From an uncultured Prevotella sp. (GTDB lineage Bacteria > Bacteroidota > Bacteroidia > Bacteroidales > Bacteroidaceae): a stretch of 64,000 bases of DNA. The stretch is taken from positions 1 through 64,000 of the forward strand of contig CAMCBZ010000011.1 of assembly GCA_945873145.1 (NCBI GenBank), in the 5' to 3' direction. Made by a program: the position numbers and the translations under genes. The stretch's first letter is position 1, and the number at the start of each line of letters is the position of its first letter. Shown in pieces: positions 41,172-50,193 of the stretch. The notes beneath the pieces are model-generated. The model was not told the origin of the DNA. It saw only the letters and a program-made list of their open reading frames with translations, and ran no database searches.

Positions 41172-41945
41172 CTACACCTCTATCTTCATGCCGTCGTACG
41201 GAAGCAGGCAGCCTTCCGGCAGTCTCGCGTTGGCCTCGTCATAGAGTCCCACGTCGTGGGTAAGATGGATGATAAAGGTTCGGCGCGCGCCCAACTTCTT
41301 TCCCATGGCGACAGCGTCGGTAATGAGCTGATGACTATGGTGGGGCTTTTCCCATCTGAGTCCATTGACAACCAGCGTATCGACGCCCTCTAAGAGGGCC
41401 AACTGACTGTCGTCAATATCCTTCATGTCGGTGATATAGGCCAGCGAACCAAAGCGATAGCCCAGGACGGGCAACTTGTCGTGCATCACCTCGACAGGCA
41501 GCACGTCGATGTCGCCCACCCGCAACGGCTCTTCTTTGTGCAGCGTATGGAGCTCTATCTTCGGCACGCCGGGATAGAGATGTTCCGCGAAGCAATAGGG
41601 AAAATTGTGTCTGACGGCCTTCACGCAGGGCTCATTGCCATACATGGGGATGTCGCCAAGACGACAGAAAGGCCGCAGATCGTCCAATCCGCCCACATGA
41701 TCGTAGTGGGCATGAGTGAGCAGCACAGCGTCGATCTTGCGAAAAGGCAGCGGCAACAACTGCTGACGGATGTCAGGACCGCAGTCGATCAGGATGCGCG
41801 TGGACGCAGTCTCCAGCAACGCCGCCGTACGCAGACGGTGGTCACGCGGATCCTTGCTGTCGCAAACCGCACAATGACATCCTATCACCGGCACGCCGTT
41901 GGAGGTACCGGTACCCAAAAAGGTCAACTGCATCTTTGCCATCAC
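41172..41945 (-). CDS. MBL-fold metallo-hydrolase (PhnP-like)
   Basis: A 257-residue metallo-beta-lactamase-fold enzyme. The metal motif THAHYDHVGG (HxHxDH) is complete. GTGTSNGVPVIGCHCAVC near the N-terminus is the PhnP/RNase Z-like signature, with a Cys pair (CHCAVC) that can bind an extra zinc. PhnP hydrolyses cyclic phosphate esters, so a phosphodiesterase activity is likely; no phn genes are nearby. It lies 19 bp downstream of murB in the same orientation. Confidence 0.88.
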   Translation of the reverse strand: MMAKMQLTFLGTGTSNGVPVIGCHCAVCDSKDPRDHRLRTAALLETASTRILIDCGPDIRQQLLPLPFRKIDAVLLTHAHYDHVGGLDDLRPFCRLGDIPMYGNEPCVKAVRHNFPYCFAEHLYPGVPKIELHTLHKEEPLRVGDIDVLPVEVMHDKLPVLGYRFGSLAYITDMKDIDDSQLALLEGVDTLVVNGLRWEKPHHSHQLITDAVAMGKKLGARRTFIIHLTHDVGLYDEANARLPEGCLLPYDGMKIEV

Positions 41946-41964
41946 TTTCCTTTCGCGCCCTACT

Positions 41965-43011
41965 CTATCGAATGTTTACTTCCGGTTTCAATTCCAAGCC
42001 GAACTTTTCTCTGACATCAGCCTGGATGGCATGCATCAGCGCGACGACATCCTCGCCCGTAGCACCGCCCAAGTTGACGAGCACCAGCGCCTGCTTCTCA
42101 TACACTCCGGCGCGTCCGAGCTTCTTACCTTTCCATCCACATTGGTCGATGAGCCAACCGGCCGGGATCTTATAGTGTTTCCCGCTGCCCGGCTTCTCGT
42201 CGGGTGCGTCGAAATAGCGGAGGTCAGGATGCTCTTCCTTCACCCGCTCAAAGGTGGCCTCATCGACAATCGGATTCATGAAGAAGCTGCCGCCATTACC
42301 GAGCACGGCGGGGTCGGGCAGCTTAGCCTGACGTATGCGGATGATCGCATCTCGGAGCTGTTGTGCCGTCAACGTTTCGACAGCGATGTGGTCATCTTCC
42401 AGCACACGGCGGATATTGCCGTAGTCCAGTCGCGGGCTGAACACGGATGAAAGACGATAGACCACCCACGTGATCAGATACTTGTCGCGCCACTCATGCT
42501 TGAAGCGGCTCTGACGATAGGCATATTCGCAGTCATCGGCAGGTATCGTCACCTGCCGGCCGGTAGCGATCTCCACAGCCTCGACGCTCACCAGCGTATC
42601 CTTGGCCTCTGCGCCATAGGCTCCGATGTTCTGCACAGCGGAAGCACCGCACTGTCCGGGAATGAGACTGAGGTTCTCCAGTCCGTACATCTGATGCGCC
42701 ACAGCGTAGGCTACCACATCGTCGAACGTGCACCCGGCCCAACAGCGCAGTAGCGTATTGCCCTTGTCGTCGGTCTCGGCATGCACCTCAAAGCGCTGCT
42801 CCGGACTGACCACAAGGCCCTGGAAGTCATGAGTGAGCAACAGATTACTGCCACCGCCCAGGATCAGCAGAGGCCGGTCGGCATGGTCACGGATATAGGC
42901 AGCCGCCTCCACGGCATCGGCCGTAGAGGAAAACTCAAGATATTCATCGCACTGCTGGTCCATCCCGAACGTGTTGTGATGGAGCAAAGGATAGTGTTGC
43001 TGTATTTTCAT
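41965..43011 (-). CDS. murB: UDP-N-acetylenolpyruvoylglucosamine reductase
   Basis: A 348-residue FAD enzyme that reduces UDP-GlcNAc-enolpyruvate to UDP-MurNAc in peptidoglycan synthesis. The FAD-binding ILGGGSNLLLT is near residue 50, the catalytic serine is in NGGSFFMNPIV, and LSLIPGQCGASAVQNIGAYG follows the family pattern. The length and the Tyr-containing loop match the E. coli-like type I MurB. The start at 43011 (MKIQQHYPLLHHNTFGM) matches the family N-terminus; an upstream in-frame ATG at 43038 is possible. It precedes the MBL hydrolase by 19 bp. Confidence 0.95.
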   Translation of the reverse strand: MKIQQHYPLLHHNTFGMDQQCDEYLEFSSTADAVEAAAYIRDHADRPLLILGGGSNLLLTHDFQGLVVSPEQRFEVHAETDDKGNTLLRCWAGCTFDDVVAYAVAHQMYGLENLSLIPGQCGASAVQNIGAYGAEAKDTLVSVEAVEIATGRQVTIPADDCEYAYRQSRFKHEWRDKYLITWVVYRLSSVFSPRLDYGNIRRVLEDDHIAVETLTAQQLRDAIIRIRQAKLPDPAVLGNGGSFFMNPIVDEATFERVKEEHPDLRYFDAPDEKPGSGKHYKIPAGWLIDQCGWKGKKLGRAGVYEKQALVLVNLGGATGEDVVALMHAIQADVREKFGLELKPEVNIR

Positions 43012-43062
43012 TGCCGTCGTTTCTTTTCTGTCAATCATAAAGTTCTGTTCACTGCTAAGCAG

Positions 43063-43917
43063 CTAACAGCTGAACTTAACGAGTTTCCATCGCTTGCCAA
43101 ACCGGCGGAAGACATAAACCACCTCATTGCTGTTGGCAATGCCACGGATCATAAACACCTTGTAGTTGGTCTCCTTGTAGGTCTGACCATATATAATATT
43201 GTAAATCGTACCGCTGGGCAGGATGCCGGGCTTGAAGTCAGGCCACTGCTGCGGCATGATGATACCCGTCATATTGGCATTTTCGTTGGTAGGATCGGGT
43301 CCGGAGAACTTCACCTCGTCGGCCATACTTCTCATTTGGAAGGCAGAGTCTACGGCAAAGTGCTGGTAGAACTTCAGGAAGCTGGCGTTGTCGTTCTGAT
43401 ACATCGGTTTATAGTTGACCGACGTGAGCATCCATTTGCCCTGAATGCGGTTGAAGAGGAACTGCTGCACGGTCTTGAGATGGAAGAAGATTTTCTCCAC
43501 CACCACGTGGTCGATCGTCGTATCCTTGGCGAGCTTCACCTGCCGCTCATTGTCCAAAATCAGCGTATAGTAGTCCTGGTGCATGAAGAAATGCTCCATG
43601 CGCCAATGTCCCTTCTCGATCTTCTTCTCCAGCTTGCCGTTGCGATACACGGGCAACGGGAAGACAATGCGCTTGAGTTGCAACTTACGGTTGGCAGCGA
43701 AGTTAAACACGAAATCGTCGAACAGCTCATCAGCTGTCTTCGGCATCGGCGTCTGCGAAATCAGGTTTTCTGTAGAGTCCTCCCCCGTTGTGTCCGTGAC
43801 AGCACTGTCAGACTGTATGGAATCAGTCTGCTCCGGCTTCTTGTTGGTGCATCCGTAGGGTACAGCCAATGACAAGATGAAAGCAAGTAAAACAACTGAT
43901 AATATTATTCTTCTCAT
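43063..43917 (-). CDS. DUF4348-type lipoprotein
   Basis: A 284-residue lipoprotein whose signal ends AVPYGC (Cys23), followed by a Ser/Asp/Thr-rich linker (about 24-60) and a folded domain from TADELFDDFVFNFAAN to the C-terminus FGKRWKLVKFSC. This matches the DUF4348 family of Bacteroidales, whose function is unknown. Longer frames from 43941 and 43929 are disfavoured because the -7 promoter element (43939-43946) overlaps or abuts them. It heads a unit with murB, suggesting an envelope role. Confidence 0.8.
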   Translation of the reverse strand: MRRIILSVVLLAFILSLAVPYGCTNKKPEQTDSIQSDSAVTDTTGEDSTENLISQTPMPKTADELFDDFVFNFAANRKLQLKRIVFPLPVYRNGKLEKKIEKGHWRMEHFFMHQDYYTLILDNERQVKLAKDTTIDHVVVEKIFFHLKTVQQFLFNRIQGKWMLTSVNYKPMYQNDNASFLKFYQHFAVDSAFQMRSMADEVKFSGPDPTNENANMTGIIMPQQWPDFKPGILPSGTIYNIIYGQTYKETNYKVFMIRGIANSNEVVYVFRRFGKRWKLVKFSC

Positions 43918-43938
43918 AAAATCATTCATAAGCTTTGG

Positions 43939-43946
43939 CAAAATTA
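43939..43946 (-). promoter_or_regulatory. -7 element of the DUF4348-murB-MBL unit
   Basis: Minus-strand TAATTTTG fits TAnnTTTG. It is divergent from the pheS promoter 43 bp away. Confidence 0.5.
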
Positions 43947-43989
43947 CATATTATTTTTTAGATAAGAAGTATTTTTCCAATAAAATTAG

Positions 43990-43997
43990 TACCTTTG
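43990..43997 (+). promoter_or_regulatory. -7 element of pheS
   Basis: TACCTTTG, 27 bp before the pheS ATG. The -33 element is unclear. Confidence 0.5.
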
Positions 43998-44024
43998 CAC
44001 TCAGAAAGATAAAATTTACAGACG

Positions 44025-45062
44025 ATGATACTAGACAAGATAGATCAACTTCTCAAAGAAGTATCTCAGCTGTCTGCTAAGAACGCAGACGACATCGAGC
44101 AGCTCCGACTCAAGTATTTGAGCAAAAAAGGTGAGATCAATGCCGTCATGGCAGACTTCCGCAATGTGGCCGCTGACCAGAAAAAGACCGTAGGCATCAA
44201 GATCAACGAGTTGAAAAAAGCCGCACAGGACAAGATCAACTCACTGCGCGAGCAGGTCGCCTCTACCGATACCGGCGACAACCACGAGGACTTGACACGC
44301 ACGCCCTACCCGATCGCTCTGGGTACCCGTCATCCGCTGACCATTGTCAAGAACCAGATCATCGACATCTTCCAGCGCATGGGCTTCACGCTCTATCACG
44401 GTCCCGAGATCGACGACGACAAGCACGTGTTCACGATGCTGAACTTTGCCGCTGACCATCCCGCACGCGACATGCAGGATACTTTCTTCATCTCACAGGA
44501 CAAGACCGACGTGACCAAGAACGTGCTGCTGCGCTCTCACACCTCCGGCGATGAGGCTCACTATATGGAAACCCACGAGCCGCCTATCCGCGTGCTCTGC
44601 CCGGGACGTGTCTACCGCAACGAGGCTATCTCGGCACGTGCCCACTGCTTCTTCCATCAGGTCGAGGGACTCTATGTCGACAAGGGCGTGAGCTTCACCG
44701 ACCTCAAGCAGGTGCTGCTGACCTTCGCCCGCGAGATGTTCGGTCCCGACACGAAGATCCGTCTGCGTCCATCTTACTTCCCCTTCACCGAGCCGAGCGC
44801 TGAGATGGATATCTCCTGCAACATCTGCGGCGGCAAGGGCTGCAACTTCTGCAAACACACGGGATGGGTGGAGATCCTCGGTTGCGGTATGGTCGACCCG
44901 CACGACCTTGCTGCCTGCGGCATCGACCCGGATGTCTACACCGGCTATGCTTTCGGCATGGGCGTGGAGCGTATCACCAACTTGAAATACCGCGTCAACG
45001 ACCTGCGCCTCTTCTCCGAGAATGACAAGCGTTTCCTCGAAGAGTTCCAGAGCGCGTTCTAA
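44025..45062 (+). CDS. pheS: Phenylalanyl-tRNA synthetase alpha subunit
   Basis: A 345-residue class II synthetase subunit. The N-terminal coiled coil (about 1-85) binds tRNA. Catalytic motifs: motif 2 FFHQVEGLYVDKG and motif 3 GMGVERI, with GCGMVDPHDL between them. A Cys-rich insertion (CNICGGKGCNFCKHTGW, about 263-280) could bind zinc. The partner pheT is not adjacent; the next gene is a MutS-like ATPase, so the subunits are unlinked here. A terminator follows, so the gene appears to be monocistronic. Confidence 0.96.
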   Translation: MILDKIDQLLKEVSQLSAKNADDIEQLRLKYLSKKGEINAVMADFRNVAADQKKTVGIKINELKKAAQDKINSLREQVASTDTGDNHEDLTRTPYPIALGTRHPLTIVKNQIIDIFQRMGFTLYHGPEIDDDKHVFTMLNFAADHPARDMQDTFFISQDKTDVTKNVLLRSHTSGDEAHYMETHEPPIRVLCPGRVYRNEAISARAHCFFHQVEGLYVDKGVSFTDLKQVLLTFAREMFGPDTKIRLRPSYFPFTEPSAEMDISCNICGGKGCNFCKHTGWVEILGCGMVDPHDLAACGIDPDVYTGYAFGMGVERITNLKYRVNDLRLFSENDKRFLEEFQSAF

Positions 45063-45088
45063 GCTTCATCCTATACACATTATATTTT

Positions 45089-45146
45089 AGGCACACCCGA
45101 AAGGCCGGTTTCGCAATAAGCCCCTTCCCGGTGTGCCTTTTCTTTT
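45089..45146 (+). terminator. Terminator after pheS
   Basis: AGGCACACC (45089-45097) pairs with GGTGTGCCT (45130-45138), followed by TTTCTTTT. Confidence 0.75.
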
Positions 45147-45174
45147 GTCTCACCTCTAACCCGCTTCCTCCGTT

Positions 45175-46998
45175 ATGCCCCACCGTCTCCAAGATTTAGA
45201 ACAGCGCACCGCTCTCCTGCGACAACAGCTCAGCCGTCTGCGACACAAGAGCCAATGGTTCACCGTGGCACAGATCGGCCTGTTTCTCGCTGCCTTCGGC
45301 ATGGTGGCCTGCGCCATCACCTATCAGCCAAGAGTCTTATACGCTCTCTTGGCTGCCATACTCTTCGCCGGCTATCTGCTGCTCCGCCGCACCGATGGCC
45401 GCAACAGCCGTGACATCGAGCAGCAACAAAGGCTGATAGCGGCCTACCAGCGCGAGATCAGCTACTTCCATGGCGACTACAATTGTTTCGACGAGGGCAA
45501 GGACTTCGTCAATCCCTCCCATCCCTTTTCCTTCGACCTGGATCTTTTTGGCAAGGACTCTCTCTTCCAGCGCCTTTGCCGAACTATCACTGTCGGCGGC
45601 CGCAATCTGCTCGCACAGTGGCTGACCAAGGAGACTGAAGACGGGAACCGCATGGATTTCATCGCTGGCATCGGACAGAGACGACAAGCCGTGGAGGAGC
45701 TCGCCCGCCACGACGACTTTCTCATGAGCATCAAAGCATCAGGACAGCACAGCGACAAGGCCGAGGAGCGACTGCTGCGCACCGATTGGCTCGCCGACGC
45801 ACTCACGGGAGCACACGCCCTGGAGCTGCCCAAGCGTTGCACACCCAAGTTGCTACAAGTCATGAGAGGCGTTTTGCTTACCGGCTTCTATCTGTCAATC
45901 GTCGCGGCGCTGACCGGTTTTGTGTCTGTCATCCTGCCCATCACATGGGGCACCCTGCACCTGTTCTTTGCCACCATCTTCCCGGGCAATAGCGTCCGTC
46001 GCATCATGACGACGCTGCAAAACATCCACACGCTGTCAGAGGGGCTTGACCGTATCATCCGGCTCACCCTCGCTGAAGAGTTTCACGAAGAGGTGAACAA
46101 AACGTTGCAGACTTCCTTGCGGCAACAGGCTGCGAGCCTCGCTGAGATGGAGCAGATCCTTCAGAACATCGACAACAGAAACAACGAGGCGGGCATCCTG
46201 CTCTTCAATGTGTTTGCGCTGATCGACCTGAACATCGTCCGCCGCTTCAAGTTGTGGCAGCAGAGCAGTGCAGACTTCGAGGCGCTCATCCGATCGGTGA
46301 GCCTGCTCGACGCGCTGGTCTCTCTCGCCTCTTACCGACAGAACGAACCGGCAACGACGTGGCCCACTTTCGTCGACACGCCGTCGATGGTCTTCGAGGG
46401 CAAAGGACTGCGCCATCCCTTCCTGGGCATGAAAGCAGTCGCCAACGACGCCATGCTCCAGGACCGCAACTTCTATATCATCACGGGAGCCAACATGGCC
46501 GGAAAGAGTACCTATCTCAGGACGGTAGGCATCAGCTGGGTCATGGCCATGGCGGGGCTACCCGTCTATGCCGAGCATCTGACGCTCTCGCCCTACCGGC
46601 TTTTCACGGGCATGAGGACGAGCGACGACCTGACGCACGGCATTTCTTACTTCAACGCGGAACTGCTTCGGCTCAAACAACTCATCGGCGTGCTCGACGA
46701 CACGCCCACGCTGGTCATCCTCGACGAGATACTCCGTGGCACAAACTCTAAGGACAAACTCCATGGTTCCCAAATCTTCCTGGAGTATCTCTCACGGCAC
46801 AATGTGACAGCAATCATTGCCACCCACGACCTCGAACTCTCTCAGATGGCCGAGGATCATGGCGACCGCTTCCACAACTACTGCTTCGAGATCTCCATCG
46901 GCGAGCAGGTCTCCTACGACTATCGCATCACGCCCGGCATCGCCAAGAACCAGAATGCCACCTATCTATTAAAGAAGATGATCGCGGAAAAAGATTAG
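45175..46998 (+). CDS. Membrane-anchored MutS-family ATPase
   Basis: A 607-residue protein with the MutS C-terminal ATPase: Walker A GANMAGKST (residues 438-446), Walker B VILDEILRGTNSKD and the ATHDLEL switch. The mismatch-recognition domain (with its Phe-x-Glu) is absent. Instead there are about four transmembrane helices, two near residues 28-70 and two near 235-272, around a clamp-like helical region. It therefore is not a mismatch sensor and resembles membrane-associated MutS homologues common in Bacteroidetes, whose function is unknown. It starts 29 bp after the pheS terminator, and no -7 element was noticed there, so its promoter is uncertain. Confidence 0.88.
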   Translation: MPHRLQDLEQRTALLRQQLSRLRHKSQWFTVAQIGLFLAAFGMVACAITYQPRVLYALLAAILFAGYLLLRRTDGRNSRDIEQQQRLIAAYQREISYFHGDYNCFDEGKDFVNPSHPFSFDLDLFGKDSLFQRLCRTITVGGRNLLAQWLTKETEDGNRMDFIAGIGQRRQAVEELARHDDFLMSIKASGQHSDKAEERLLRTDWLADALTGAHALELPKRCTPKLLQVMRGVLLTGFYLSIVAALTGFVSVILPITWGTLHLFFATIFPGNSVRRIMTTLQNIHTLSEGLDRIIRLTLAEEFHEEVNKTLQTSLRQQAASLAEMEQILQNIDNRNNEAGILLFNVFALIDLNIVRRFKLWQQSSADFEALIRSVSLLDALVSLASYRQNEPATTWPTFVDTPSMVFEGKGLRHPFLGMKAVANDAMLQDRNFYIITGANMAGKSTYLRTVGISWVMAMAGLPVYAEHLTLSPYRLFTGMRTSDDLTHGISYFNAELLRLKQLIGVLDDTPTLVILDEILRGTNSKDKLHGSQIFLEYLSRHNVTAIIATHDLELSQMAEDHGDRFHNYCFEISIGEQVSYDYRITPGIAKNQNATYLLKKMIAEKD

Positions 46999-47010
46999 AC
47001 GAGGACTCAC

Positions 47011-47511
47011 TCAACCACGCGACATCTGCTCCTTCTTGACAGCAGCGCACAGCGGCAAGGTGAAGACGACACACAGTGCGGCACCCGCCACAATCACCAA
47101 GGCCGACGAGACAACCACATCGCCCATCGTCACCAACGGCGAGACCAGAGCACCCGCCACAAACGTGGAGGCCCCGAAAACGGCACTGGCCAGCCCCTGC
47201 ACCACGCGCAAGGCATTGAAAACAACTATAGTTGGAGAGAATAAGATAAGCAACGAGGCCACGGAAAAAAGCACCATCGCTCCCACCAACAGTTTCTTCC
47301 GCCCGTATTTATCGGAAAGCGGACCAATAAGCACCTGTCCCACGGCCAGTCCAACCATTCCAGCGGTCAGCGACATGGCTACGGCAGAAGGCGAAGTAGC
47401 AAAATAGCTTGCCATCTCGGGCATGAACGGTAAATAGAAATCGGTGATAAACGGTCCAAATGCTGTCAGCATGCCCAACGTGACCGTTACGAAAATGCTT
47501 ATCTTCTTCAT
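47011..47511 (-). pseudogene. Bcr/CflA-type MFS transporter with a large internal deletion
   Basis: The 166 codons are open, but the normal family length is about 400. Residues 1-110 are a standard N-terminus: DFYLPFMPEMASYF, then GQVLIGPLSDKYGRKKLL (the MFS A-motif) and RVVQGL at the fourth helix. The sequence then jumps to ASAVFGASTFVAGALVSPLV, which is the family's eleventh helix, and finishes with the twelfth. Helices five to ten are missing and the reading frame is kept, so the event looks like a deletion between short similar segments around G-x-ASA. A five- to six-helix product cannot form a normal transporter. The promoter box upstream (47552-47559) is intact. Confidence 0.75.
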
Positions 47512-47551
47512 GTTCCTGTTTGAATTGTCTTCTCTTATCTGTTTGCAGCTG

Positions 47552-47559
47552 CAAAGTTA
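47552..47559 (-). promoter_or_regulatory. -7 element of the truncated transporter
   Basis: Minus-strand TAACTTTG, 41 bp before the ATG. Confidence 0.5.
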
Positions 47560-47653
47560 CCACTTTTTCCTAATTTTTGAAAAGCTCACGTTTGCTTTCA
47601 TCAACTTAAGGCCGTTACTCCTTCTTGCCCGAATCTGTAACATCCCTGTTCCT

Positions 47654-47696
47654 CATTATTCATGAATATTATCTCTCACATGAATGTCCATGAATT
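47654..47696 (+). repeat. Dispersed palindromic element, copy B
   Basis: Two blocks (16 and 17 bases) identical to 28841-28886, on the opposite strand, with the same 10-base spacer length but a different spacer. A further inverted pair follows directly, CCACAAATT (47699-47707) and AATTTGTGG (47734-47742). Confidence 0.8.
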
Positions 47697-48294
47697 GGCC
47701 ACAAATTTCTCATAAACATAATAATTTGTGAATAATTTGTGGTTAATTGATGATCATTCAATGTTCAAAACAATAAGATTGAATCTTCATAAATTATCCA
47801 GCTACGAGATTGCCAGCGGAAGCCCATGGCGCGACAAGAAGAGACGGAGCTTTCGATGTTCACCTAAAATTATTGACAAACAACCTTCACTCTAATCTTT
47901 CATTCTAGAGAGGAAAACTTCGCCCAAACCACATCTTCCTCACTTGAAAGACACAAAAAACAAGCGTCTCAACCACAAAAAAGTGAGATGATCGTATGAA
48001 AAAGGCCTTTTTACACGCTCATCTCGGCTGTTTTACAAGATGAAATAAGCGTGATGACGAAAAATTCTCTAGAGAATTTTTCATCAAAAAGCCTTTCTGA
48101 CACAAGCACCCTATTGTCAAGAAAGTACAAGTATCGGATTATCAACTCATTGCAGAGATTTGCGAAAATCGCGAAAAAACGGCCCAAGACGCCTCTTGCT
48201 GGAAAAGAACGTCAAAAAAAGCCCCGTTTTTTGTCACTAATCTCAACAATACGGAAACAGCTACATATAATTATGTGGTTATTCAACCTATAAA
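47697..48294. other. Palindrome-rich intergenic region without a convincing gene
   Basis: It contains several perfect inverted repeats: AAAAAGGCCTTTTT (47999-48012), a 24-bp perfect palindrome (48059-48082, centre CTCTAGAG), CACGCT/AGCGTG (48014 and about 48047), and the CCACAAATT/AATTTGTGG pair near 47700-47742. A nearby 80-codon open stretch (48051-48293) runs across the palindrome and has no family resemblance. Confidence 0.6.
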
Positions 48295-48326
48295 TTTGGT
48301 CTTTCAGATAAAACTTTGTATCTTTG
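48295..48326 (+). promoter_or_regulatory. kdsA promoter
   Basis: TTTG (48295-48298), 20 bp, TATCTTTG (48319-48326). It lies 27 bp before the kdsA ATG and excludes the in-frame ATG at 48324. Confidence 0.7.
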
Positions 48327-48353
48327 CATAGTTTTAGTCTAAGACAATTGATC

Positions 48354-49112
48354 ATGCAAAAACCCGTAGTCATTGCCGGACCTTGTGTCATCGAGTCTGC
48401 CACTTTGCTCGACACCGTAGCGCAAGAGCTTGTCAGACTCAACGCCAAATATGACATCGACATCATCTTCAAAGCCTCTTTTGATAAGGCCAACCGCACC
48501 TCACTCCACTCTTTTCGTGGACCGGGACTGGAGCGCGGACTGGAGATGTTGGCTGATGTGAAACGCAAATATCAGTTGAGAATCACCACCGACATCCATG
48601 AGGCATGGCAAGCAGAGCCGGCCGGTGAGGTGTGCGACGTGCTGCAGATCCCTGCCTTTCTCTGCCGGCAGACCGACCTGCTCGTGGCTGCTGCCAAGAC
48701 GGGACGCATCGTCAACATCAAGAAGGCGCAATTCCTTTCGGGACGCGACATGCGCTATCCAGTGGAAAAAGCACAGGACAGCGGTGCCAAAGAGGTATGG
48801 CTCACCGAGCGCGGCAATTGCTTTGGCTATAACAACCTTGTCGTGGACTTCCGCAACATCGCCGACATGCGCGACATCGTGCCCACGGTGATCATGGACT
48901 GCACCCACAGCGTGCAACGCCCTTCGGCCGGAGACGGCAAGACGATCGGTGACCGAAAGTTTGTACCCAGCATGGCACTTGCAGCAAAAGCGTTCGGAGC
49001 CACCGGCTATTTCTTCGAGACACATCCCAATCCTGATGAGGGACTGTCCGACGCAGCCAACATGATCGAACTGAACAAGCTCGAGGCTACCCTTCTGCCG
49101 CTTTTGAAATAA
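48354..49112 (+). CDS. kdsA: 3-deoxy-8-phosphooctulonate synthase (KDO-8-P synthase)
   Basis: A 252-residue TIM-barrel enzyme condensing arabinose-5-phosphate with PEP to KDO-8-P for lipid A-core LPS. Signature stretches: VVIAGPCVIES, FKASFDKANRTS, SFRGPGLERGL, DIHE, IPAFLCRQTDLL and DCTHSVQRP. The C-terminal GYFFETHPNPDEGLSDAAN is also canonical. The presence or absence of a metal-binding Cys near the N-terminus (GPCVIES, C11) suggests a metal-dependent form. The next gene encodes KdsD, which makes its substrate, and both are probably co-transcribed. Confidence 0.97.
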   Translation: MQKPVVIAGPCVIESATLLDTVAQELVRLNAKYDIDIIFKASFDKANRTSLHSFRGPGLERGLEMLADVKRKYQLRITTDIHEAWQAEPAGEVCDVLQIPAFLCRQTDLLVAAAKTGRIVNIKKAQFLSGRDMRYPVEKAQDSGAKEVWLTERGNCFGYNNLVVDFRNIADMRDIVPTVIMDCTHSVQRPSAGDGKTIGDRKFVPSMALAAKAFGATGYFFETHPNPDEGLSDAANMIELNKLEATLLPLLK

Positions 49113-49161
49113 GCAAGCTAAGACAAAAAAAGCACCACCATCATTCAGAGGAGAACAACAG

Positions 49162-50193
49162 ATGAAAAAAGAGATAAAAACAGATAAAGAGATAAAAACG
49201 GAAAAGGTGAAAACCACACCCGAAGAGCGACTGCATCATGCCAGAGAATATGCCGCACGCTGTCTGCGTGAAGAGGCTAAGGCTGTCCTTGATCTCATCC
49301 CCCAGCTCGACGAGAACTTTGAGAAAGCCGTTGAGATGATGTATCACTGCCGTGGCAAGATCATCGTCACGGGAGTAGGAAAAAGTGGAAATGTCGGCGC
49401 CAAGATTGCCGCCACACTGTCGTCCACGGGCACTCCGGCCTTTTTCATCAATCCTCTTGACGCCTATCACGGCGACCTCGGCGTGATGACTCCCGACGAC
49501 ATTGTGCTGGCCATCAGCAACTCCGGTCAGACTGATGAGCTGCTGCGCTTTGTGCCGATTCTGTTGCACATGCACGTCCCCATCATCGGCATGAGCCGCA
49601 ATCCCGAGTCGCTGCTGGCCAAATATTCTGCGATTCACATCAAAGTGTTTGTTGATCACGAGGCGTGCCCGCTGAACCTTGCGCCCACATCCTCCACGAC
49701 GGCAGCATTGGCGATGGGCGATGCTTTGGCCATCGCGCTGATGCAGGTGCGTGACTTCCGTCCCCGCGACTTCGCACAGTTCCATCCTGGCGGTGAGCTC
49801 GGCAAGCGCCTGCTGACCAAAGCTGAGGATGTCATGCGCACAGAAGACCTTCCGATCATCCCCGAAGACATGAATCTCGGCAAAGCCATCATCGATGTCT
49901 CGAAAGGCAAACTGGGCATGGGCGTGTCGCTTGACAACGACAACCGCGTCATCGGGCTGATCACCGACGGCGACATTCGCCGAGCCATGGAGAAATGGCA
50001 GGCCCGTTTCTTCGACCACACGGTGAGCGAGATCATGACACGCACGCCGAAAATCGTCTCACCAACGACAAAGGTGACAGAGATACAGCGCGTCATGCAC
50101 CAGTACAAAATCCATTCGGTGCTCGTCTGCGACAAAGAGAAGCATCTCTTGGGCATCGTAGACTCCTATGCCGCATCGCTGCTCAACCAGTAA
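49162..50193 (+). CDS. kdsD: Arabinose-5-phosphate isomerase (KpsF/GutQ family)
   Basis: A 343-residue protein with an SIS sugar-isomerase domain (about 45-180; VTGVGKSGNVGAKIAATLSS, SNSGQTDEL, NLAPTSSTTAALAMGDALA) and two CBS domains (about 220-335; VMRTEDLP and IMTRTPKIVSP). It interconverts ribulose-5-phosphate and arabinose-5-phosphate, the first step of KDO synthesis. The N-terminus is Lys/Glu-rich. It follows kdsA by 49 bp, which fits a KDO operon. Confidence 0.95.
   Translation: MKKEIKTDKEIKTEKVKTTPEERLHHAREYAARCLREEAKAVLDLIPQLDENFEKAVEMMYHCRGKIIVTGVGKSGNVGAKIAATLSSTGTPAFFINPLDAYHGDLGVMTPDDIVLAISNSGQTDELLRFVPILLHMHVPIIGMSRNPESLLAKYSAIHIKVFVDHEACPLNLAPTSSTTAALAMGDALAIALMQVRDFRPRDFAQFHPGGELGKRLLTKAEDVMRTEDLPIIPEDMNLGKAIIDVSKGKLGMGVSLDNDNRVIGLITDGDIRRAMEKWQARFFDHTVSEIMTRTPKIVSPTTKVTEIQRVMHQYKIHSVLVCDKEKHLLGIVDSYAASLLNQ

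Noticed and set aside
48051..48293. 80-codon open frame upstream of kdsA
   Set aside because: It runs through a perfect 24-bp palindrome, lacks a ribosome-binding site and resembles nothing; base composition is that of the intergenic DNA.
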